Assembly (NCBI GenBank): GCA_905234205.1
Contig: CAJOGG010000049.1
Span: forward strand, 1 to 24,834
Direction: 5' to 3'
From: an uncultured Synergistales bacterium
GTDB taxonomy: Bacteria; Synergistota; Synergistia; Synergistales; Aminobacteriaceae
DNA: 24,834 bases
How positions within the stretch are numbered: position 1 is the stretch's first letter; each line of letters starts with the position of its first letter. Below are positions 1 to 8,585 of the stretch, piece by piece. The notes beneath the pieces were generated by a model that did no database searches, was not told the DNA's origin, and saw only the letters and a program-made list of their open reading frames with translations. Made by a program: the position numbers and the translations under genes.

Positions 1-1274
1 ATCTCGGCTCAAATGGAAACGCGGCTAACAATGTCGTCTTCCCTATGACGGTAATAGCCTTGGCCTTCACGTTGATGATCGGCGACGGAGCTTGTGCTTT
101 TGTCTCAATGAGTTTGGGTGCGCGAGAATCAAAACAGGCTGGCGATACAGTAGGCAGTGCGGCGTTACTTTCTTCAACATGCGGAGTAATCATAGCGATA
201 GTGTATTACATTTTCCGTGAGGAGCTTGTAACATTTTTTGGTGGACGAGTTAATGAGGAGACATATAGACTTGCGCTTGAATATTTCACGTACATAATCC
301 CGGGCATTCCGTTTTACGTCTTCGGCCAAGCTATGAACCCTGTAATCTCTGCTGACGGGAGTCCGAATTACGTAATGTTCTCAACGTTGATAGGCGCAGG
401 AATTAATATCGTGCTGGATCCGTTGTTCATATTCGGCTTTCGTTGGGGAATGATGGGGGCGGCATTAGCTACAATACTTGGCCAAATTTTCACGGCGTTC
501 ATGTCATTGCTATATATCTCGTCAAGAATGAAGGCTATAAATTTCTCCCGCGCGAATCTCTCCTACAATCCCAAGTTAATGAAACGTTATTTGCCTTTGG
601 GAATGTGCAGCTTCTTGTCGCAAATTTCACTCGTGATCAGCGTTGCTTCGGTCAACATCATGATACGCAAATATGGGGCACTCGATCCAATTTTCTCACG
701 GCCTGAATATTCGCAAATCCCTATGGCTGTAATCGGAATAGTGATGAAATTTTTCCAGATAGTCATCTCGATCGTTGTAGGCCTCTCTGCAAGTTGTACA
801 CCTATAACAGGCTTCAACATGGGCGCGGAACGTTACGACAGGGTCAAGAAATTATTCACGCTGCTATTAACCTGCGAGGCAATAATCGGGGCTGTAGCAT
901 TTGTGATCATTGAGATATTCCCGGCTGATATTGCGAAATTGTTCGGGGCGTCTGGCGAGAGTGTTTACTATACGGATTTTACGGTGAAATGTTTTAGGAC
1001 GTACTTGTGCTTGATAGTTCTTGCGTGCGTGAATAAAGCCGCGTTCATATTCATTCAGGCGATGGGTAAGCCTTGGACTTCTACAATGCTATCAATGATT
1101 CGTGAAGTGATTTTTGGGGCGGGGCTCGTGATTTTGTTGCCAATCTTTATGGGGTTAGACGGCGTGCTATTGTCAATGCCTGTGAGTGACGCTTTAACGT
1201 TCATAGTTTCCGTGATTGTGATCGCTTTAATTTATCGTGAACTTAATAAAAATTTTAGGTCTGTAAACTCTTGA
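1..1274 (+). CDS. MATE family efflux transporter (5' end outside the window)
   Basis: An inner-membrane antiporter that exports drugs or organic cations using an Na+ or H+ gradient. The reading frame is open from the first base (first whole codon at 3), and the residues before the first ATG (position 45) already fit the family, so the real start lies upstream. About 423 residues are visible; MATE proteins are usually about 450, so roughly 30 residues are missing. The protein is a chain of hydrophobic segments with short polar loops. The stretch MIGDGACAFVSMSLGARE resembles the MepA-like branch, where a similar GDG..A..S..LG segment occurs. A second half-repeat starts around residue 190, as expected for the two-bundle MATE fold. 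It ends at TGA 1272-1274, facing the convergent metY remnant. Substrate cannot be told. The family call is secure; the subfamily is inference. Confidence 0.9.
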   Translation, partial: LGSNGNAANNVVFPMTVIALAFTLMIGDGACAFVSMSLGARESKQAGDTVGSAALLSSTCGVIIAIVYYIFREELVTFFGGRVNEETYRLALEYFTYIIPGIPFYVFGQAMNPVISADGSPNYVMFSTLIGAGINIVLDPLFIFGFRWGMMGAALATILGQIFTAFMSLLYISSRMKAINFSRANLSYNPKLMKRYLPLGMCSFLSQISLVISVASVNIMIRKYGALDPIFSRPEYSQIPMAVIGIVMKFFQIVISIVVGLSASCTPITGFNMGAERYDRVKKLFTLLLTCEAIIGAVAFVIIEIFPADIAKLFGASGESVYYTDFTVKCFRTYLCLIVLACVNKAAFIFIQAMGKPWTSTMLSMIREVIFGAGLVILLPIFMGLDGVLLSMPVSDALTFIVSVIVIALIYRELNKNFRSVNS

Positions 1275-1337
1275 AAGGAGTGAATTTATCGCGAGTTTTT
1301 GTAGTTGAAAATGTAGTTGAAAAAATTCGAGACAACC

Positions 1338-1354
1338 CTCAAAAAATTTTTGAG
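1338..1354. terminator. Possible bidirectional terminator between MATE gene and metY remnant
   Basis: A perfect AT-rich inverted repeat, CTCAAAAA-A-TTTTTGAG, lies in the 100-base gap between the two convergent genes. The stem is weak (three G-C pairs plus A-T pairs). Its A-tract and T-tract could serve as the U-run for either direction. It may also be chance in AT-rich DNA. Confidence 0.3.
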
Positions 1355-1375
1355 AGCTGCCTCATGTGCATTATA

Positions 1376-2639
1376 TTACTTCAAGGCCTCAAAAGCTTGT
1401 TTCAAGTCCGCGATTATATCGTCAATATGTTCAGTTCCGATTGAGAGTCTTATTGTCGTGGGCTTAATGCCTCCTGCTAATAGCTCCTCTTCCGATAACT
1501 GTGAGTGAGTCGTTGACGCCGGGTGAATGACCAGCGATTTAACGTCAGCAACATTCGCAAGCAGTGAGAAAAGTTTTAGGCTCTCCGTGAATTTCTTGGC
1601 CGTATCAGCATTACCCTTTATGTCAAACGTGAAGATAGACGCCCCTCCGCGTGGGAAGTACTTATTATAGAGTGCCAACTGCTTGCCAGCCTCAAGCGAA
1701 GGGTGATTAACTTTCTCAACTTGTTTGTGAGATTTTAAGAAGTCAACAACCTTCAAAGCGTTCTCAACATGTCTTTCAACACGTAATGAAAGAGTCTCAA
1801 GCCCCTGAATCAGCAAGAACGAGTTAAACGGTGAGAGGCATGCGCCCTGATCCCTCATTAACGTCGTACGAAGCTTGATAATGAAAGCGAGATTGCCTAC
1901 TGCTTCAGTGAACACTACACCATGATACGAAGGGTTAGGCTTTGAGAGGCCGGGGAATTTATCATTCTGTGCCCAATCAAATTTGCCTCCATCAACAACT
2001 ACGCCACCCATTACAGAGCCATGACCACCCATAAATTTTGTGGCTGAATGAACAACTATATCTGCTCCGTGTTCGATCGGCCTTAACAAGTACGGAGTTG
2101 CGAAAGTATTATCAACAATTAACGGTATACGCTATTGCCTCAATGTCTATAACGTCTGAATTAGGATTACCTAAAGTTTCAGCGTAAAGTAATTTCGTGT
2201 TGGGCTTGATGGCTTTCTCAAAGTTGTCAGGGTCGGAAGGGTCTACGAATGTCGTTGTGAGTCCCTGTTCTGGTAAAGTATTCGCGAATAGATTAAACGT
2301 GCCGCCATAAAGATTCGTTGATGAAACTATGTGATCTCCAACCGTTGCGATATTTTGTACGGCATAAGTTATTGCTGCTGAACCTGAAGCTGTGGCCAAA
2401 GCTGCTGCGCCTGATTCAAGTGCTGCTATTCTCTTTTCGAAAACGTCGTTGGTCGGATTCATTAAGCGTGTGTAAATATTCCCGGATTCGGTCAAAGCGA
2501 ATCGGCCTGCCGCTGTCTTAGAGTCCTTGAAAACGTAGGAAGTAGTAGCATAAATAGGAACTGCTCGGGCATCAGTCGTAGGATCTGGTTGTTCTTGGCC
2601 TGCATGAAGTTGCAAAGTCTCGAATTTGTATTCCTGCAT
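1376..2639 (-). pseudogene. metY: O-acetylhomoserine sulfhydrylase, broken by a 20-base deletion
   Basis: An intact copy would be a PLP enzyme of the Cys/Met metabolism family making homocysteine from O-acetylhomoserine and sulfide. The N-terminal half (2639 down to 2112, 175 residues) holds the typical start ([17 protein letters not shown]) and the [10 protein letters not shown] and SGSAA motifs. The C-terminal half (below about 2126) continues with [16 protein letters not shown] and [10 protein letters not shown], which holds the PLP-binding lysine. The halves are in different frames. Between IEAIA and PLIVDN the family has about eight residues (24 bases); here only four bases remain (2126-2129), so about 20 bases are missing. 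Without the deletion the length would be about 420 residues, normal for MetY. It is the last gene of the argF operon, 7 bases after the adenosyltransferase gene. Real decay or assembly error cannot be separated here. Confidence 0.85.
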
Positions 2640-2646
2640 TAATTCA

Positions 2647-3120
2647 TCATTGCCTTTCGTGAAAATTTATCACCATATTATATTCCTTGGGTAAATATTT
2701 GTATGTCAGGATATATAACGCACTACTCAATCTATTTAGCACATGAGCAATCATTAATGAATCTTCAGGGAAAGTTTTACAGGCGCATAACTCAACTTCA
2801 CGAATGACTGTACGCAAAAAATTTAATTCGGCTGCTTCCTGTTTCATGCTGCTATGTGGGAGAATGTGGCCAAGTCCATAAAATTTCTCAGGATTGTGTG
2901 AGCGTGTATGTATTTCGTCCTCGTCAAGCCCCCACAGAATCATTTTGCCTTCAAACTTCTCTCCGCATGCCTCACATCTTTGCAAGCGTCTTACAACTTC
3001 ACGTACTCCTTCTAAATCGTCAACGTAGCTTTGATTCTGTGAATGTGCCTGCAATAAAATTATTTGAGCGTTGAGTTTATCGAGCTTGCCCCGTAATTCA
3101 AAGCGTAGGCTAGTTTTCAT
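2647..3120 (-). CDS. EutT-like cobalamin adenosyltransferase
   Basis: Probably transfers the adenosyl group of ATP to cob(I)alamin to give coenzyme B12 in the cytoplasm. The 157-residue protein recalls Eut[11 protein letters not shown] (10-19), a CEAC cysteine pair (49-52, possible metal site), [22 protein letters not shown] (64-85), [13 protein letters not shown] (99-111) and [17 protein letters not shown] (128-144). The arginine-rich second half and the NRLSS motif are what the adenosyltransferase fold uses for ATP. It is shorter than classical EutT (about 260 residues), lacking the N-terminal extension. It lies 3 bases after argF and 7 before metY, so it is co-transcribed with amino-acid genes rather than with ethanolamine genes. 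The ribosome-binding site (GGGAAA inside the argF end) is weak. Assignment is from motif memory only. Confidence 0.6.
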   Translation of the reverse strand: MKTSLRFELRGKLDKLNAQIILLQAHSQNQSYVDDLEGVREVVRRLQRCEACGEKFEGKMILWGLDEDEIHTRSHNPEKFYGLGHILPHSSMKQEAAELNFLRTVIREVELCACKTFPEDSLMIAHVLNRLSSALYILTYKYLPKEYNMVINFHERQ

Positions 3121-3123
3121 AAA

Positions 3124-4062
3124 TTAATTTCCCAACGTTGCGACCATTACGGCCTTGCTCGTGTGCATACGGTTTTCTGCCTCGTCAAAAACTTTTGAGC
3201 GTTCTGACTCGAATACTTCTTCAGTAACTTCGCTGCCCTTAACCGCTGGTAAACAATGTAGGAATATGGCCTCCTCGTTGCCTATTGCATTGATTAATTC
3301 TTGATTTACTTGCCACGGGCCTAAAAGTTTATAGCGTTCCTCTTTGAGTGCTTCCTCTCCCATTGAGACCCAAACGTCAGTATAAATTGCGTCGGCTCCC
3401 TTGACTGCTTCATGAGGGTTATTAATTACTTCGATAGTTGAATGTTTTGCGATCGAGCGACATTTTGCTAACAGGTCCTTATCTGGCTCAAGCTCTTTTG
3501 GAGAACTCACGACGTAATTCACGCCCATTTTCGCACAACCGATCATTAACGCGTTAGACATGTTGTTACGGCCGTCACCAACGTAAACGAGTTTCAAGCC
3601 TTTAAGTTTCCCAAAATTCTCACGCAGAGTCAAAAAGTCCGCAAGAACTTGTGTTGGGTGATCAATATCGGTCAAGCCATTCCATACAGGTACACCGGAA
3701 TATTTTGCGAGTGCCTCTACCGTTTCCTGCTTAAAGCCTCTGAACTCTATGCCGTCAAACATTCTTCCTAATACACGTGCGGTGTCCTTAACGTCTTCTT
3801 TCGCGCCTAACTGTATATCGTTTTTGTTGAGATACTCCGGGAAAGCTCCTTCATCGTTGCAAGCCACAGTGAATGCACAACGAGTTCTTGTTGACGATTT
3901 CTCGAACAGCAACGCAATATTTTTACCAGCCAAAGAATTTCCACGAATACCAGCACGTTTTTTGGCTTTGAGATTCGCGGCCAAGTCCAACAAATAATTT
4001 ATCTCGTCCGGGGTAAAATCCATTAACGTCAAAAAACTTCTACCATGTAAATTTACAGGCAT
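3124..4062 (-). CDS. argF: Ornithine carbamoyltransferase
   Basis: Converts ornithine and carbamoyl phosphate to citrulline; in the other direction it serves the arginine deiminase pathway (ArcB). The 312 residues hold all family motifs: the carbamoyl-phosphate loop SSTRTR (56-61), HPTQ (135-138), VGDGRNNM (161-168), the SMGEE loop (233-237) that closes on ornithine, and HCLP (269-272). The segment [19 protein letters not shown] resembles the E. coli ArgF/ArcB branch. A perfect AAGGAGG lies 9 bases before the ATG. It heads the minus-strand operon argF, adenosyltransferase, metY. No arcA, arcC or arg gene is next to it, so anabolic or catabolic use is undecided; the symbol is given for the enzyme, not the direction. 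Confidence 0.95.
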   Translation of the reverse strand: MPVNLHGRSFLTLMDFTPDEINYLLDLAANLKAKKRAGIRGNSLAGKNIALLFEKSSTRTRCAFTVACNDEGAFPEYLNKNDIQLGAKEDVKDTARVLGRMFDGIEFRGFKQETVEALAKYSGVPVWNGLTDIDHPTQVLADFLTLRENFGKLKGLKLVYVGDGRNNMSNALMIGCAKMGVNYVVSSPKELEPDKDLLAKCRSIAKHSTIEVINNPHEAVKGADAIYTDVWVSMGEEALKEERYKLLGPWQVNQELINAIGNEEAIFLHCLPAVKGSEVTEEVFESERSKVFDEAENRMHTSKAVMVATLGN

Positions 4063-4132
4063 GATTTAGCCTCCTTAATTTGATATCGCAATATGATACA
4101 CTAACGGTAAAAATTTTCAGGAAGGTGATCTC

Positions 4133-5215
4133 GTGGCTTCAAGTAAAAATGTAGCGATTATGATTAAGAATCTAACAGTGTGGTCGGGAACAGAAAGGGC
4201 TGTTGTTAATCTTGCAAACATACTAGCGTCCGAAGGCTTCAACATCCATATAATCAGCATGAACTCGTCTGAAAGCGATAAATGCCCGTACGAAATTCAT
4301 GAGCGAGTCAAAGTCTTTCATGTTGGATTAAATCCTGCTAGCATTCCTCAAAGAGTCCTTCATTACGTGAAATTCATCAGCCGAACCCGGAAATATTTGC
4401 GCGAGAATAATATCAACGTCCTAATGGGAACAGGCCACCAATATAATTGCATGATGTACATACTTGGCCGAGGCATTAAAAAAATTGCATGCGAGCACTT
4501 AAATTATCAGATATGCCCGAAATACAGCAACGTTGTACGCAAATTCATTTACCCAAAACTTGACGCTGTTGTATGCTTGACGAAAGGGGACGCAGGAAAT
4601 TATTTGAGCTTCATGAGGCCGGAAAAAGTTCACGTTATACCAAATTCGTTACCATTTGAGAGAAACGCACGTTCAGATTTAAGCGTTAAAAGAGTTATAG
4701 CTGTGGGGAGATTGACTGCACAGAAAAATTTTCAGGCATTAATCGAGGCGGCTGCACTGATAAAACCTTCGCTTCCAGAGTGGCATATTGATATATTTGG
4801 TCAAGGTGAGGACGAGGAGAAATTAATCAACATGATAGCGGCTGAACGCCTTGAAGATTACGTCACGATTCACAAACCTGTACACGACATTAAACGCGAA
4901 TATTTAGCTTCTGGAATTTTGGCGGCAACTTCGATTTATGAGGGCTTACCGATGATTTTGATTGAGGGCGCAGCTTGTGGACTTCCGATCGTGAGCTTTA
5001 ACTGCAATTACGGACCGTCAGACTTGATTCAAAATGGTGTGAACGGATTCTTAGTTGATGTAGGAGACATTCAGGGGGTGGCGGAAAAAATCATAACCAT
5101 AGCAAAAGATTCAGAGCTTCAAAACGCTATGGGCTTGGCGTCATTCGAGAAAGCAGAACATTATGAACTAAAGAACGTGAAAAGAATGTGGCTGGAACTC
5201 CTGAACAAAATATGA
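4133..5215 (+). CDS. Glycosyltransferase family 4
   Basis: A GT-B fold enzyme that moves a sugar from a nucleotide-sugar donor to a glycan or lipid acceptor, likely in surface polysaccharide or LPS synthesis. The 360 residues show the N-terminal glycine loop (WSGTERAVVNLANIL, 17-31), the start of the donor domain GRLTAQKN (192-199) and the GT4 signature EGLPMILIE (270-278), whose two glutamates bind the donor sugar, followed by the GxP region. There is no signal peptide or membrane segment; it probably works at the inner face of the membrane. The start is GTG at 4133, supported by GGAAGGTGATC just upstream, which closely matches the 16S rRNA tail. It stands alone and diverges from argF, so the acceptor is unknown. 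Confidence 0.9.
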   Translation: MASSKNVAIMIKNLTVWSGTERAVVNLANILASEGFNIHIISMNSSESDKCPYEIHERVKVFHVGLNPASIPQRVLHYVKFISRTRKYLRENNINVLMGTGHQYNCMMYILGRGIKKIACEHLNYQICPKYSNVVRKFIYPKLDAVVCLTKGDAGNYLSFMRPEKVHVIPNSLPFERNARSDLSVKRVIAVGRLTAQKNFQALIEAAALIKPSLPEWHIDIFGQGEDEEKLINMIAAERLEDYVTIHKPVHDIKREYLASGILAATSIYEGLPMILIEGAACGLPIVSFNCNYGPSDLIQNGVNGFLVDVGDIQGVAEKIITIAKDSELQNAMGLASFEKAEHYELKNVKRMWLELLNKI

Positions 5216-5218
5216 ATT

Positions 5219-5242
5219 AGCCCCCACAGTTAAGCGGGGACT
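5219..5242. terminator. Hairpin between convergent GT4 gene and pfkA
   Basis: AGCCCCC pairs with GGGGACT (one mismatch) around a short loop, in the 41-base gap between two convergent stop codons. The downstream + strand sequence CTCTTTCGTT is only moderately T-rich. It likely serves both genes. Confidence 0.45.
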
Positions 5243-5256
5243 CTTTCGTTACTGGT

Positions 5257-6249
5257 TTACTTCACTTGCGCTCCTGACGCTGCTATTGCCTCAAGTATTT
5301 CGTAGCGGTCCATTTGTAAATGCTTCTTCATTGCCAAGGCTTCCTCGATAGGTATCTCGACAATTCCGCCTTCTCTCGTGCAGATAACACTCCCTGAACG
5401 TCCCTCGTAGAACGCTTTCACGGCCATGTAGCCCATACGTGTTGCTGTCTCTCTGTCTCGTCCTGTGGGGGCGCCGCCTCTTTGAATGTGGCCCAAAACT
5501 GTAACGCGTGGATCGATTCCGATTGCTTCCTTGATTCTTTCGCCGATCGTTATTGCGCTTCCAACGCCTTCAGCTACGATTATCATGAAGTGAGTCTGTC
5601 CTGCGAGCCTTGAGTTCTGGATTCGTTCTATGACGTCCTTATCAAAATCAAGTTCGCGTTCAGGAATTAACACAGCCGTAGCACCAACAGCTATACCAAC
5701 GTACAAGGCCAAGAACCCCGCATGACGTCCCATTACCTCAACAACAGAGCAACGTTCGTGAGATTGCATTGTGTCGCGCAATTTGTCCACACAATCAATG
5801 GCAGTATTGCAAGCCGAGTCAAAGCCTATCGTGTAATTTGAGCAGCCTATATCGTTATCAATCGTGGCAGGGATTCCCATAACTGGCACACCGAGTCTTG
5901 AAAGCTCCAACGCACCCTTGAAAGTTCCGTCGCCTCCAACCGCTACGATACCATCAAGCCCCAACATCTTGCACGTAGCTACGGCCTTCTCGCGTCCTTT
6001 TTCGGTCATGAACTCGTCGCTTCTGGCAGTGTACAAAATAGTTCCGCCGCGTCCGACAATGTGCCTGACTGAATCAGCATTAAGCACAACGAAATCGCTG
6101 TTGATGAGTCCCGCATAACCTCGTTTGATGCCTATACACTCAATGCCATAATACATAGCTGTACGAGCCACCGCACGAACTACTGCATTCATACCCGGGG
6201 AGTCTCCGCCGCTTGTGAGAACGCCAATACGCTTGAATTTCTTCTCCAT
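5257..6249 (-). CDS. pfkA: ATP-dependent 6-phosphofructokinase
   Basis: Phosphorylates fructose 6-phosphate to the 1,6-bisphosphate in glycolysis. The 330 residues (usual 320-340) hold TSGGDSPGMN (12-21), GGDGTF (105-110), IPATIDND (126-133, with the catalytic Asp in TID) and MGRHAG (173-178). The glycine in GGDG and the alanine before TIDND point to ATP as donor; pyrophosphate-dependent enzymes carry Asp and Lys at these places. A GAAGGAG site lies 12-18 bases before the ATG. It is the last gene of the minus-strand run, 90 bases after the binding-protein-like gene, and may have its own promoter there, though I see no strong one. E. coli PfkA is reported to act also on tagatose 6-phosphate, so it could feed the GatYZ aldolase further along. 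Confidence 0.96.
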   Translation of the reverse strand: MEKKFKRIGVLTSGGDSPGMNAVVRAVARTAMYYGIECIGIKRGYAGLINSDFVVLNADSVRHIVGRGGTILYTARSDEFMTEKGREKAVATCKMLGLDGIVAVGGDGTFKGALELSRLGVPVMGIPATIDNDIGCSNYTIGFDSACNTAIDCVDKLRDTMQSHERCSVVEVMGRHAGFLALYVGIAVGATAVLIPERELDFDKDVIERIQNSRLAGQTHFMIIVAEGVGSAITIGERIKEAIGIDPRVTVLGHIQRGGAPTGRDRETATRMGYMAVKAFYEGRSGSVICTREGGIVEIPIEEALAMKKHLQMDRYEILEAIAASGAQVK

Positions 6250-6339
6250 AGTGAAATGTATTCTCCTTCCTGAAATTGTGGTTACGAAAAATTTTGGAAT
6301 AGCGAATATAATAGCACTAAACCGGCTTATGATTAATAG

Positions 6340-7548
6340 TTAATAACTCGGTACGTATGCAAGCCCACGTGTAGCAACAACGTCAAGATCCCAAAATTCG
6401 CGATTGCGAACTTCCACTATGAAAACGTTTCTTGCTTCAGGCCTGTGAAGTGAAGGATTGATATTGAGAATTTGATTCCCGAACGGGATTCCCTGAACTC
6501 GTGATAAATTTTGTAGTAATAAATTTCGCGGCATGTTGTCAACTGGTTGAGGCATTAAATCTACGGCGCGCTTAAACCATTCGTACAAAGCTACGGCACG
6601 TCCGGCAGCTACATTGTCTTCAATTGCTGTTGCTCTAGTTCTCCATAAAAGCCTTTTTGTTTCGATGAAGCCTCCTAATTTTGCAAGCATAATATTTTGA
6701 TCCGCAAAGATCATTCCTCGACATGATAAATAAGCTTTATCGGGTTCAGCGCAATTCCATAACTGCCAGGAAGTTTTCAGCCTCATGAAATTTCGCCAAA
6801 TCTCACGTGCCCCCATGCTACCCATGAACGAAATTACTACGCCAGCTTTTTCGCCCTCAAAGCTTTCAATCTCTTCGGACATCATTGCGTAAGTATCTCG
6901 TACAGACGCGTCGGCCCAATATGGCATAGGCATGAACCCCGCGTTATCGAGCATGTTGTAACAGATTTTAGCCTCACGTTCCTGATTCACTGTGAAACGA
7001 CTTGCGGCCAAGGCTATGCGTTTTTCGCGGTCAAATAACTTCCTAGCATATTGTGTGAAAGCCGGGCACCTGTAATCCCTGTATAAATCAAGAGCAAAAA
7101 TATTCGGCATTGGTCTTCCAGCACGATCTATCAAGACACTTTCACCGCCAGCCAACATCAAAGGGATATTACTCCCTGCAAAACGATTGACGAGTTCACG
7201 ATCAAAATCAGACGCAAGAGCAAAGCTCATCACCGCCACAGTACTGTTATCAACGTTGAGTCTTATATCACGGGCCGGGTTATCACTGCTTTGATTTATT
7301 GAGAGTAACGTAAACTTTACGTCATGGCCGCCGATTCCCGAACTGCTTTCAGAAATTTCACGTTCACACCATGATAAGGCACTCTTGATTGATTTTCCGG
7401 GCTCATTGTCCCAGCCGCTTGATGGAGGTATAACTAAGACGTTCCACACCCAAGCATGATCTGTAATTTGTTCACGTTGAGCGCAGAACGCCGCATTAAG
7501 ATTCATTAAGCATAAAACTATTACGAGTAACGCAAAGATTTTACGCAT
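6340..7548 (-). CDS. Periplasmic-binding-protein-like protein (type 1 fold)
   Basis: The 402-residue precursor has a clear signal peptide (MRKIFALLVIVLCLMNLNAAFCA), with cleavage likely after residue 23; the cysteine there does not fit a lipobox. The body resembles ABC-transporter substrate-binding proteins of the Leu/Ile/Val or amide type: an early segment on added ligand handling (GIGGHDVKFTLLSIN), a strand with VAVMSFALASD, then NIPLMLAGGESVLIDR and NIFALDLYRDY, which recall the 'disappear and fail to find' pattern of these proteins. No permease or ATPase lies beside it, so it may be an orphan sensor or binding protein. It follows the OmpH/Skp gene by 12 bases, so both are likely co-transcribed. 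Ligand and role are unknown. Confidence 0.6.
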   Translation of the reverse strand: MRKIFALLVIVLCLMNLNAAFCAQREQITDHAWVWNVLVIPPSSGWDNEPGKSIKSALSWCEREISESSSGIGGHDVKFTLLSINQSSDNPARDIRLNVDNSTVAVMSFALASDFDRELVNRFAGSNIPLMLAGGESVLIDRAGRPMPNIFALDLYRDYRCPAFTQYARKLFDREKRIALAASRFTVNQEREAKICYNMLDNAGFMPMPYWADASVRDTYAMMSEEIESFEGEKAGVVISFMGSMGAREIWRNFMRLKTSWQLWNCAEPDKAYLSCRGMIFADQNIMLAKLGGFIETKRLLWRTRATAIEDNVAAGRAVALYEWFKRAVDLMPQPVDNMPRNLLLQNLSRVQGIPFGNQILNINPSLHRPEARNVFIVEVRNREFWDLDVVATRGLAYVPSY

Positions 7549-7560
7549 GACTTAGAAATT

Positions 7561-8037
7561 TTATTTCTTTCTGGACAACTGCTGAATAACGTCTTGAGTA
7601 ATATCAACTCCACCGATTAACACGACGAACTTATCAAGAACGAGCGTTAATTTTTTCTTTACGGCAACTTCACGCACTGCTTGTTCGCAATCGCGATAAA
7701 TCGGAGCCATCAATTTTTGTTCTTCCTGTGCAAGTTCCATTCTCTTAGCCTGAACAGCTTGAGCTTTCTTTGCGGTATCAGTTTCTTTATCGGCGGCGAC
7801 TTTGGCTTCGTTTTCTTTCTGACGAGCAATATTTGCTAACTGCTGACGAACATTTGCGAGGTCAGGGTGATTGTTGAGAATTTCTCCTCTGTCAACTACT
7901 CCAACTGTCTCGGAATTAGCTGTCTGTGCATTATTTGCGGCTGCTTTAGCTTTGGACGCTGCTGATGCTGAAATTGATAAGCTCATTACGATAAGCGATA
8001 TTGCTACAACAAGTAACGTGATTTTCCTGAATGACAT
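7561..8037 (-). CDS. OmpH/Skp family periplasmic chaperone
   Basis: Skp-type proteins hold unfolded outer-membrane proteins in the periplasm and pass them to the BAM complex. I start at the ATG at 8037, not the in-frame upstream one at 8085: it gives a clean signal peptide (MSFRKITLLVVAISLIVMS, then SISASA as the cleavage region) and has TAGGAGG in front, at a rather long 12-base spacing. The mature part starts with VGVVDRGEILNNHPDL, typical of the family, then a long charged helical stretch (about residues 65-120) rich in A, K, E and Q that would form the coiled-coil tentacle, and ends with the strand VVLIGGVDIT that recurs in family members. The 158 residues agree with the usual 150-180. 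It confirms a didermic envelope. It lies between queT and the binding-protein-like gene. Confidence 0.82.
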   Translation of the reverse strand: MSFRKITLLVVAISLIVMSLSISASAASKAKAAANNAQTANSETVGVVDRGEILNNHPDLANVRQQLANIARQKENEAKVAADKETDTAKKAQAVQAKRMELAQEEQKLMAPIYRDCEQAVREVAVKKKLTLVLDKFVVLIGGVDITQDVIQQLSRKK

Positions 8038-8109
8038 TATAGAAAAATTCCTCCTAAAAATTTTGCGTTGCATTCTAGCATTCAAAGTTTAATCGCTAAA
8101 ACGTCAAGA

Positions 8110-8583
8110 TTACGCATTAACACGCGAAATTATATTACGTTTCTCAAGAATCTTCATCAATGGTACTCCTATTATGTAACATGCTCCGGCCTCACCTAGT
8201 CCAACATAAATACACGTAGCGATTAAAGGCACGTCAATCAAGTAATGCAACATTGTCCCGATTATTATCATGTTCGATACCACAGGCCACAAAGCACCGA
8301 TAAAAATATTCTTTGACTTCAAAGTTAATATTGCCGCTATCAAAGTCGCAAGCGATCCGAATACCATATCGACAAGCCCAAATCCTCCGAAGAAATTCGC
8401 GAATATACACCCGACGAATAATCCAGGTATAGCTTCAGGAAGGTAAAACGGCAACAACGTAAGAGCCTCAGAGACTCTAAACTGTACTGGCCCGTATGAT
8501 ATTGGGGCAAGCACAACTGTTAATGCAGCATACAACGCCGCTATCAATGCACCACGTGCTATTTTCTTTGTGTAAGTGTTAAT
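8110..8583 (-). CDS. queT: QueT family transporter (queuosine precursor uptake)
   Basis: A small integral membrane protein, the substrate-binding S component of an ECF-type importer for queuosine precursors. The segment AALYAALTVVLAPISYGP, followed by QFRVSEALTLLPF and GLFVGCIFANFFGG, is very typical of QueT; about five membrane helices follow. The first ATG-like start within the hydrophobic part is TTG at 8547, but this has no ribosome-binding site and removes the basic N-terminus. In frame upstream is NTYTKKIARGALIAAL, and an ATT codon at 8581-8583 has AGGAG seven bases before it, so I place the start there, 2 bases after the priA stop. ATT starts are rare, so the exact start is uncertain. 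No ECF ATPase or T component is nearby; it would share those of another locus. Confidence 0.82.
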   Translation of the reverse strand: MNTYTKKIARGALIAALYAALTVVLAPISYGPVQFRVSEALTLLPFYLPEAIPGLFVGCIFANFFGGFGLVDMVFGSLATLIAAILTLKSKNIFIGALWPVVSNMIIIGTMLHYLIDVPLIATCIYVGLGEAGACYIIGVPLMKILEKRNIISRVNA

Positions 8584-8585
8584 GA

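Noticed and set aside
1317-1508. Short + strand open frame at the end of the metY remnant
   Set aside because: It lies opposite conserved metY codons and has no ribosome-binding site or family-like motif.
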